From NCBI GenBank assembly GCA_028277845.1, contig JANQFL010000029.1:1-64000 (forward strand): a stretch of DNA of 64,000 nucleotides, read 5' to 3'. Of the stretch, positions 55,621-62,770 are shown in pieces. The notes under the pieces are model-generated. The model ran no database searches. It worked only from the letters and a program-made list of their open reading frames with translations, and had not been told where the DNA came from. Every line of letters begins with the position of its first letter. Positions within the stretch are counted from its first letter, which is position 1. The position numbers and the translations under genes are program-made. Source of the stretch: Sneathiellales bacterium. Its GTDB lineage: Bacteria; Pseudomonadota; Alphaproteobacteria; JANQFL01.

Positions 55621-58047
55621 ATGCGGGATATCATCGTCAATTACGGATTTGACAAGCCGAAATCAAATATCTACGGTAGTTTAATTGCCATAGATATAAA
55701 TCGTCACATGGTGGTCAATCCTCCGCGGCTGCCTTTGTTCAGACGAAGATGTCGATATGTATCGATAAAAAGCGGCGTCACGAGCGAGCGCGATATCACG
55801 CGTATTGCGGTTCAGGACATTAAGGGGCGCACGCTGGCGATCGTCATTTCTTATCAAGTCCGCTGTGAACCGGGTAATGAGCCGTCGACCGCTTTGGCGC
55901 TAGCCGGAAACGGCGACGAACCGCAGGAAGCATTCGAACGCCTTCTAGAAAGTTGGGTGTGCGAATTTGCCGATTCCTACGACGATGGCCGGCAGGACTT
56001 TATCGACAATTTCGAATATGCCCGCGAAGGCATGGGCCGTTATCTCAAGGAAAAGGCTCAGTCGACTGTCGGTCTGGATCTTAATCTCGATCTCATTGCC
56101 GAGGGCGAATCAGACGTCGACACGATTCAGATCTCCGATTTCGTGGTCAGCGCGCGACCACACGACGGCGACGAGAACATCGACTTTCGCATTGCGGTGG
56201 ACTTGGAAGTCGCGGACGGCGGCCGCATCAAGGCGGTCGTCGGGCGGCAGGGGCAAAAGGAATTCGAAGAAATCATACGCCGCGTCGTACGTGAAACGAT
56301 CCGGCGTTCGGACTTGGATGACCTGTATTTCAATTTCGACAGCAAAGTCAGGCCGGGTCTGCGGCGAACTATCGATGACGCGGTCGCACCGGAAGGGCGT
56401 CATCTCGCATCCTTCAGTGTCCGGCGTGACAATGTCGATCAGACACCGAAACAGGTGGTCGAAATTGACATGCCGTTGAAGATTCCGCTGCGGGAAGCGC
56501 CGGCGACCGTTGCCGTCACCCATCGGATGCGCCTCAACCTGAACAGCATTACGAATTTCCGCCTGCTGAACATACCGCCAAAAGAGTTCAAGGATTGGGT
56601 CGAAGAGCGTTTGACGGACGCCAGCCGCAACGTCCTGTTCAACAAGGCTTTCGCGGACTTGGTCAAGGATTTCGACCTTGATGAGGCGGCGGTCGGGCAG
56701 GCGATCAATAAGACGATGGCCGAGGCCGGTTACGACGTGAAGATGTACATGATCCTGCCGGAGCTGGAAGCCGTTCGGCTACAGAAGGACGGATTTGAAT
56801 TTGCGATAAAGGGTGATTTCTCGACAAGTGATCCACGCGTGAGTGCAGGCGTCAACATTGCGGTGCGCGGACGCATACCGGATCTGGCCGCCGATGCCAT
56901 CCAGCGCCGGCTCAAACCGCCAAGCGCGGTAGCGGGCACCTCGGGAGTAGATACCTCCCTCTCGCAGGAGATCGTGCGCGCCGCCACAAATGCGGTTCAG
57001 TGGTCGATCCATCGGCTTCGCCCAGACCTGTTCTACCGCTACTTCGACGTGCCATATGCCTCCCGCGAAATCGAACAAGACGACTCTGCTCCAAAGATCC
57101 CTCTCCTGGAAGGCGACACCGTCAACGCGTTTCTAAGACGCGAAGTAGAGGCGGCCCTTCGCAAAGAGTTTGCGGCAGGCAATATCGAGGTGCTGCCTCG
57201 AATCGACCAGAACGATCTGACGCGCCGAATCGTTCAGTTGTGTCAAGGGCAGCGCACGCTGGAGATTGACGTCGTGCCGGTGGCGGACGGCGGCGACGCG
57301 TATCCGGTCACGTTTCAAGTCCGATACAAGATCGACGGTCTGGTCGAAAACGGGTGGTCCGCGTTTCAGAGCAACGCCGGATTTGCCGAACAGACCGAGT
57401 CGGGTGACATCGACATCTCACGCGAAGTAGCGGAAATCACTGGAGCCTTGGAACAGACCGTTCGGGACAAGTTACGCGTGGTTCCCGCGGCGGCTCTCCA
57501 TTACCGTGACTACGCCACCAAGAAAAAGATCGACGCTCTGATCGAAAGCGACATCAAGGACTGCGCGGCGTCCGGGTTTGGCCTCAATATTCAAGTGATC
57601 AGCATCGGCCGTGAGATGACCGACGAGGAAGCCTATCGGTCGAACTATCGCGGCGAAGCCATCCAGGAAACGGAGGAACTGAATAGCCACAACCGGGACA
57701 TGATCCGTCAAAGTCAGGTGGCAAGTCAGAGACAGCTGCATGAAATGTCGGAGCAAATTCAGAAACTCCGCGAAGAGCGCACGGGTTTGTTGGCGAGTGT
57801 CATGGCCGCGGAAGAAGAAGACCGCATCGAAATGCTGGACGAGGAGATCAAGTCACTCGAGGCGGAGAGAAAACGGCTAGTGAGCAAGGTGCGTAACACG
57901 CTACCGGTCAAACCCAACACACAGTCCTCGGACGCCGAATTTGATTTCGACAGCATGAAAGGCAACGGCGCGCCAAAAATCGAACCGCCCCCTCCAACGG
58001 ACGACATCACGCCGGCGGTGGAGGTGCAGCCGGAAGACGATGATTAG
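55621..58047 (+). CDS. Large tandem SPFH/band-7-like repeat protein with C-terminal coiled coil
   Basis: 808 residues from ATG 55621 (ATG 55585 and TTG 55522 are in frame; the promoter at 55538-55566 makes the TTG unlikely). Four to five related alpha/beta units follow one another, at about 70-180, 187-275, 295-380, 410-540 and 560-665. Each has a beta strand of the type DFRIAVDLEV or YPVTFQVRYKID, long charged helices (FEEIIRRVVRETIRRSDLDD) and a closing strand such as HLASFSVRRD. This resembles SPFH/PHB (stomatin-flotillin) units. A coiled coil at about 690-760 and an acidic Pro-rich tail follow. No membrane helix. Function unknown; scaffold role inferred. Confidence 0.7.
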   Translation: MRDIIVNYGFDKPKSNIYGSLIAIDINRHMVVNPPRLPLFRRRCRYVSIKSGVTSERDITRIAVQDIKGRTLAIVISYQVRCEPGNEPSTALALAGNGDEPQEAFERLLESWVCEFADSYDDGRQDFIDNFEYAREGMGRYLKEKAQSTVGLDLNLDLIAEGESDVDTIQISDFVVSARPHDGDENIDFRIAVDLEVADGGRIKAVVGRQGQKEFEEIIRRVVRETIRRSDLDDLYFNFDSKVRPGLRRTIDDAVAPEGRHLASFSVRRDNVDQTPKQVVEIDMPLKIPLREAPATVAVTHRMRLNLNSITNFRLLNIPPKEFKDWVEERLTDASRNVLFNKAFADLVKDFDLDEAAVGQAINKTMAEAGYDVKMYMILPELEAVRLQKDGFEFAIKGDFSTSDPRVSAGVNIAVRGRIPDLAADAIQRRLKPPSAVAGTSGVDTSLSQEIVRAATNAVQWSIHRLRPDLFYRYFDVPYASREIEQDDSAPKIPLLEGDTVNAFLRREVEAALRKEFAAGNIEVLPRIDQNDLTRRIVQLCQGQRTLEIDVVPVADGGDAYPVTFQVRYKIDGLVENGWSAFQSNAGFAEQTESGDIDISREVAEITGALEQTVRDKLRVVPAAALHYRDYATKKKIDALIESDIKDCAASGFGLNIQVISIGREMTDEEAYRSNYRGEAIQETEELNSHNRDMIRQSQVASQRQLHEMSEQIQKLREERTGLLASVMAAEEEDRIEMLDEEIKSLEAERKRLVSKVRNTLPVKPNTQSSDAEFDFDSMKGNGAPKIEPPPPTDDITPAVEVQPEDDD

Positions 58048-58101
58048 ACACATTAAGACGCGGCCGACAGACATTTGGACAAAGAGACGGGAGACATCTC
58101 G

Positions 58102-58467
58102 ATGAGCGAAGTCGAAATTCTTGTTAAGGCGATTTTCAGTTGGGTCGGACAAAAAGGGGTGTATCGGCTGCTCGAAATCTTCAAGCGAAAAAACGTGAAG
58201 ATTGAAGACGACAAGGAGTTGGTGGAATCGATTGAAGCGGCCAAACAGGGCGTGACGAGCGAAGCACTCGTGCAAAAAGTCGTCACTGTTCTCCGTGAAA
58301 ACGACCTGCTTTCCGATCCGGATGTACAGACGTTGTTGCAGGAGGCCAAGACGGCTGAGAAAGAGGCGGGTGGAATCAACATACATACAAAGACCCAGCA
58401 CGCCGGCAATGTCGCCGGAAAAATCGATACTGTAAATCAGACGTTTAACTTTGACAGAAAGAGCTGA
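58102..58467 (+). CDS. Small unrecognised protein with a C-terminal motif shared with the next gene
   Basis: 121 residues from ATG 58102 (GGGAG about 9 nt upstream; a TTG at 58075 is in frame). Helical, charged body (MSEVEILVKAIFSWVGQKGV; ELVESIEAAKQGVTSEALVQ) and a C-terminal 16-residue motif GNVAGKIDTVNQTFNF (residues 102-117), close to a motif in the following protein. Small helical proteins with a C-terminal signalling motif beside a large partner with the same motif are known in amyloid-motif signalling pairs; here that is an inference. Second gene of the island operon, 54 bp after the first. Confidence 0.7.
   Translation: MSEVEILVKAIFSWVGQKGVYRLLEIFKRKNVKIEDDKELVESIEAAKQGVTSEALVQKVVTVLRENDLLSDPDVQTLLQEAKTAEKEAGGINIHTKTQHAGNVAGKIDTVNQTFNFDRKS
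58405..58452 (+). repeat. Shared motif, copy 1 (C-terminus of the 121-residue protein)
   Basis: Encodes GNVAGKIDTVNQTFNF. Ten of 16 residues (G, N, V, A, K, I, V, Q, F and F among them, with N before the last F) are retained in copy 2 at 59094-59141. Confidence 0.8.
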
Positions 58468-58538
58468 CACGGGGTAGCGCGACGGGTTCGGGGCCGTAGG
58501 CTCAACGTCAAAACGGTCGGCACGGCAAGGAACGCCCG

Positions 58539-61500
58539 ATGAATGACGAGGAGATTGAAAAACCCAACGGGGCGCCAGCGGATAATGTGTCTGGAGAGCC
58601 CTCACCTTCGCCATCTTCAAGTACTGAAGCGCCGCGCGATGAAAGCGCGGAGGGGCAAGCGCCCATTGACCCGGATACCGCACCGTCATCAACCGAACCC
58701 GGCCCCCCGATCAATGCCAGCCCTCACGATGACGACGAGATAACCGATCAATCATCAACAGGCGTTCAACCGGATACGGCGGTAGAAACCGGTTCTGAGG
58801 CGTTGCATCGGAACGATGAGCAAGAACCGGTCGAGGCGCCTGATCAATCGGGTACGCCAACAGATCGTGGAAGTGGCGATCAGGACGAAGGCCAAACGCG
58901 ACGGCCGCGAGCTGGTGAAGAAGCGACCTCGCACGCCGGCAAGAAGACGAGGGCGGACGATGGTCTGAAAGATTCGCCGGATCTCGGCAATTCCAACGGC
59001 GACGGCGAACATAAGAAAACGCGTAACGACGATCTTCAGGAAGGCAACGAACAGCGAAGAAAAACGACCGTAAACGCCGACGCTGAAATCGTTGGCAATG
59101 TCGCCGAGAAAATCGAAAAGGTAAGTCAGAGATTCAACTTCAATTTTCCCGGTTCGGACGGGGCGGACAAGCAAAGATACGGAAATTTGCGTCCGATAGA
59201 GTTATCGGGCATGGGGCTGCAACTCTCCATATTCGGGGGGAGCGATGTCGCAACGAGTCTACAGTCGGACCGGTACTGTATCGTCGTCGGGCTCGACGAG
59301 GAGTATCGCAACGCGGCGGCCAAGGCATTGGTTCGGCCACTGCTCGAGAACGGCTACGAGCTCAGAATGTACGACCCGCCCAGATTGGACGCCGATCAAG
59401 GGGCGGACCGGGATTACAGCTTTGAACCGCTTGAAGTTACCCTACGAGACCAGGCCGACACGCCGACCGTGGTGTGCATGGAAGTTGAGAGCGGTGCCCC
59501 TTTCCCCGAATTCCTGAAAACCGGTTTTCGCAGAGCAAATCTATCGCGCTGTTTAATTGATGGTCCGTGCGGTGACGGGGGCGCGCAAGGGCATTGCCTT
59601 GTGGTTCTGTTTAAACTCGCCGATTGGCGTGAGGCGCATCGGGGCAGACGTACCGGTGATATGAAGGTTCCCGCCTGGACCGTCGATTGGCTGCGCCCAC
59701 GATTAAGAATGCTTTCGCCGGATTTAGCGGAAATCTCCCAAATTGCCGACCGCATCGACGCCCAACGCAGAGACGGTCTGTGGCAACGCGATGACGAAGC
59801 CTTCCATAACCAGATTGTCGAACTGTTGGAGCGTGCGAGTGCCGGTCCAAATCCGATACGGGTGGTAAAGGACGAACTCGCGGCGCGTGACGAGCTAACA
59901 CCCGAACCTGTGACGGGTTCCGTATTGCCTGAAGATCCCTTGGGTCTTGTCCTGGTTTTCTCGGCCGCCTTTTTTCCCGACATCTCCATCAGCAATTTTC
60001 GCGAAATCGCCGACCACTTGATCCCGGTTGCATTGGATTTGTCCCATCCGTCATCAAAGGCATCGGCCGGTTCGGATACGGCCGGCACCGGCGAATTCGC
60101 CGACACAAGACAAGACGCCGCCAAGGATGCGAATACTTCGAAAAGCCATGGCGAACTCGACGAAGACGAGGCGTCCTGGAGAAACTGGAAGAGCCGGCCG
60201 GACGATGCGCTGTCCCGCTACAACTTGGCGTCGGTTCGGGCATCGGATTCCGTCGTATCCATCGGGTTCGAGAAGGGATTGGACGCCGAAGACCAGCGCA
60301 ACGCGATGGTCAACCAACGCCCCTTGATCGTGGAGAAGTTCATCCGTGAAATGGTGGAATCGGATCTGTTGCGCCGGCTGGATCCTTCTCGCTCGGTCAT
60401 CGGCGCGTCGATCCGCTTGATTTTCCACTCTGCGGTCCTGGGCCTGCTGTCCGATGAGAACCTTGCACGCGAGTTGGGCACGCTGTTGAACCGCTTTGTT
60501 CCTCGCAGAGACGTTGACGAGGAAGAGGATGCCGACCCGTCCGGTCAGCAAGAAACGGTGGCTGGACAACGCGCGTCTCAACGGAGCGGACCTCCATCGC
60601 AGATGGATAGTCTTCGCGGACGTGCCGCAGTCAGCGAAATCGCGGCTGTATTCAACGAGACGACACAGGAGGATCTCGAGCGGTATTGGCACATCTTGTC
60701 GCTTACTTTCAAGGCGCAGTTCGATCCGGGCGGCTTTGGTGGTGGCTTGCGTCAATTGCTGGATAAACGTCGTGATCGCGGTCACGTGATCGTTCGCTAT
60801 GTATGTTATGGGCTTGGACGGAAATTCGGCTATTTCAACGGGGTAGATCTCGGTTCCTGGCTCAAGCGAATTTGCTCCGAAGCGGATTTGTATCATGGGA
60901 ATTGGATTGGTTGGCGCCTGTCCGAAGATATCTTCGATCAGCCGGAAGATGCCTTTCGGATTCTTGAGATGCTCTATCAGTGGCTGCCGGAAAACGACGT
61001 GAATACCGCCAACCCACCACGGGCAGCCGTGGTTGCGACAGGCATATTCATGCGTGTTCTCACACGCTCGAACAAGGATGGCGCAAGCATCAAGGCGGTA
61101 AGCGATCTGTCGTGGCACCCGCTGTTCGGCACAATCAACTCCGATCCGAAAGAGTTCGCCAACCACATCCACCTCATCGCCGTCTGGCTGTTGCACCCCT
61201 GCGTCGACGTCGTTGAATTTGAGGAGAATGCATATAATGAACAGTATGCCCAACAGGAAGGTCAACTCGACATCACCCCCCGCGCCATCGGTATCGCCCG
61301 GCTCGGCGTGGTGCTGTTGGGTCAAAACAGGAAAGAGGTCAATAAGGAAGGGGCGCGGATCTGGGACGGGATCGTTACGGAAATCGGCACATTACTCGCC
61401 AACGATCGTCCGGACCTAGAACTTCACATGGAAATGGCCCATCTGATTGACGAGCTTGATCGGAACGTTCGGATTGTCGACGACATTGCGCGCTTTGTTG

Positions 61501-61634
61501 CCCGTAAGGGCCAAAGCCTTGCGCAATTAAAGGCAATACGCCGGCAATTCATGGCGATGGGTCGTATTAGCCGCCGCTTCTTGCGCGCACTTCCGCGCCG
61601 GCGATCAGGCCGGCGTGCACCGTCAAACCGCTAG
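58539..61634 (+). CDS. Large unrecognised protein with acidic disordered N-terminus and shared motif
   Basis: 1031 residues. Residues 1-180 are acidic, Pro/Ser/Thr/Asp-rich and disordered. At 186-201 lies GNVAEKIEKVSQRFNF, near-identical to the C-terminal motif of the preceding protein. Residues 215-330 look alpha/beta; IVVGLDEEYRNAAAKALVRP (248-267) sits where a P-loop would be but has no GKS/T. The second half is helical, including RYVCYGLGRKFGYFNG and a Trp-rich section. A strongly basic end (RRFLRALPRRRSGRRAPSNR) closes it. No family recognised; a degenerate STAND-like or other conflict-system receptor is possible. It ends 12 bp into the convergent lipoprotein gene. Confidence 0.7.
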   Translation: MNDEEIEKPNGAPADNVSGEPSPSPSSSTEAPRDESAEGQAPIDPDTAPSSTEPGPPINASPHDDDEITDQSSTGVQPDTAVETGSEALHRNDEQEPVEAPDQSGTPTDRGSGDQDEGQTRRPRAGEEATSHAGKKTRADDGLKDSPDLGNSNGDGEHKKTRNDDLQEGNEQRRKTTVNADAEIVGNVAEKIEKVSQRFNFNFPGSDGADKQRYGNLRPIELSGMGLQLSIFGGSDVATSLQSDRYCIVVGLDEEYRNAAAKALVRPLLENGYELRMYDPPRLDADQGADRDYSFEPLEVTLRDQADTPTVVCMEVESGAPFPEFLKTGFRRANLSRCLIDGPCGDGGAQGHCLVVLFKLADWREAHRGRRTGDMKVPAWTVDWLRPRLRMLSPDLAEISQIADRIDAQRRDGLWQRDDEAFHNQIVELLERASAGPNPIRVVKDELAARDELTPEPVTGSVLPEDPLGLVLVFSAAFFPDISISNFREIADHLIPVALDLSHPSSKASAGSDTAGTGEFADTRQDAAKDANTSKSHGELDEDEASWRNWKSRPDDALSRYNLASVRASDSVVSIGFEKGLDAEDQRNAMVNQRPLIVEKFIREMVESDLLRRLDPSRSVIGASIRLIFHSAVLGLLSDENLARELGTLLNRFVPRRDVDEEEDADPSGQQETVAGQRASQRSGPPSQMDSLRGRAAVSEIAAVFNETTQEDLERYWHILSLTFKAQFDPGGFGGGLRQLLDKRRDRGHVIVRYVCYGLGRKFGYFNGVDLGSWLKRICSEADLYHGNWIGWRLSEDIFDQPEDAFRILEMLYQWLPENDVNTANPPRAAVVATGIFMRVLTRSNKDGASIKAVSDLSWHPLFGTINSDPKEFANHIHLIAVWLLHPCVDVVEFEENAYNEQYAQQEGQLDITPRAIGIARLGVVLLGQNRKEVNKEGARIWDGIVTEIGTLLANDRPDLELHMEMAHLIDELDRNVRIVDDIARFVARKGQSLAQLKAIRRQFMAMGRISRRFLRALPRRRSGRRAPSNR
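59094..59141 (+). repeat. Shared motif, copy 2 (residues 186-201 of the large protein)
   Basis: Encodes GNVAEKIEKVSQRFNF, following the disordered region. See copy 1 at 58405-58452; the two DNA copies also agree in much of AAAATCGA and CAGA phrasing but are diverged at third positions. Confidence 0.8.
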
Positions 61635-62756
61635 CAGCACATCGATCGTTTCCGCTTTTTCTTCCAGGAAGGCGAAGTCGGATTCCTGCTGTGCCTTTAG
61701 TTCCGCCTGCTTCGTGACATAGTGTTGGACAGGCGGTGCATTGGTCGGCAGGTCGGCCTCGGTCACCTTTGGCCGTCTGGTGGGCGCGTCGGGTTTTGTC
61801 GGTTGCTCTTCCGCCTGTACCGCCACTTCCGGGCCTTTGAGCAGCGTGCGGTAAACAAACCCGTCCTTGCCGGAGAACCGGACGCGGTACCAATCCGCCG
61901 GTTGTGAACCGTCGGCAATCACAGTCACGGTTTTGCCTTTCGGGATCAAACCCAAGACATCCGACCGTACCGAAGGTGCGCGGCGAACATTGGAATTCTT
62001 GAGAGCGACAAAAAGTCCGGTATCTGCGGTTTCCGTTTTCGGTTGCGATTCCGTTTGGGCGGGCGGGGGCGTCCACAGAGTGGGTTCATACCGGCCGGCC
62101 GCACCCAGCATCGTATCCTTGTTCACATCACGTGCCACGGCGGATGCATCCACATAAGCCGTGCCGCGTTCGTCGACCTTGCCGAATATCTCCTGCACCA
62201 AGCTGTTGTCATTTCGAATGGCTGTGCGAATGGCCTCCAGTTTCGTCTTGCCCGTGGCCTTGTCGATAAGGCCGGCCTGCAGGTCGTCGGCTAGGCGATC
62301 AAGCTGGTCTTGCCGGCAGTCATTGAGCTGCCGAAGCGATTTTCCCAGTGCGGTCATTCTGTAGTTGTCCCGTGTAATGTCGGAGTTTATGGATCCGATA
62401 AGTTCCTGACGCGATTTAGCGCGCGCGGCTTTGGCGCGTAGGTACCCGGCGCCGAGGCCCGCCGTTAGCCCGGCCAGACCGCCGATCACCGCCGCCTCTC
62501 CGCGCTTTTTACCGCCGAACAGGAGACCGGCGCCTGCTCCGATAAGGGCACCAACGACGGCCGATTCCACGATTTTTTCGTTGAAGTGCTCCTGAGACTG
62601 GAAGATCGGCTCGCGATATGCCTGACACACGTCTCCGGCAACCGTATATTTGTTGCGCAAACCCGTTGCAGTGACACACCCGGTTAACACCAGGCTCACA
62701 CCGACCAGTCCGGCGACGACCCGCGTTCCCAGTTTGGCTGTCCTTTTTCCCGGCAT
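61623..62756 (-). CDS. Lipoprotein with glycine zipper and SH3-like domain
   Basis: 377 residues: signal peptide with lipobox VLTGC (Cys27), a glycine-zipper membrane segment at about 66-105 (VGALIGAGAGLLFGGKKRGE, GLAGLTAGLGAGYL), a helical region, and an SH3b domain at about 250-310 (NVRRAPSVRSDVLGLIPKGK, WYRVRFSGKDGFVYRTLL), which can bind peptidoglycan or peptides. The C-terminal tail is Pro-rich. Starts 14 bp after the FGE-like gene and converges on the large plus-strand gene, overlapping its end by 12 bp. Confidence 0.85.
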   Translation of the reverse strand: MPGKRTAKLGTRVVAGLVGVSLVLTGCVTATGLRNKYTVAGDVCQAYREPIFQSQEHFNEKIVESAVVGALIGAGAGLLFGGKKRGEAAVIGGLAGLTAGLGAGYLRAKAARAKSRQELIGSINSDITRDNYRMTALGKSLRQLNDCRQDQLDRLADDLQAGLIDKATGKTKLEAIRTAIRNDNSLVQEIFGKVDERGTAYVDASAVARDVNKDTMLGAAGRYEPTLWTPPPAQTESQPKTETADTGLFVALKNSNVRRAPSVRSDVLGLIPKGKTVTVIADGSQPADWYRVRFSGKDGFVYRTLLKGPEVAVQAEEQPTKPDAPTRRPKVTEADLPTNAPPVQHYVTKQAELKAQQESDFAFLEEKAETIDVLLAV

Positions 62757-62770
62757 ATCCTTTCTCCCCG

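Noticed and set aside
60054-61325. A 423-codon minus-strand frame inside the large island gene
   Set aside because: It shadows the plus-strand gene, which has the operon context, shared motif and coding-like composition; the antisense product shows no domain.
58539-61634. Large island protein as a STAND/NLR ATPase
   Set aside because: No Walker A GK(S/T) was found at any position, so the family name is not given; only a degenerate core is suggested.
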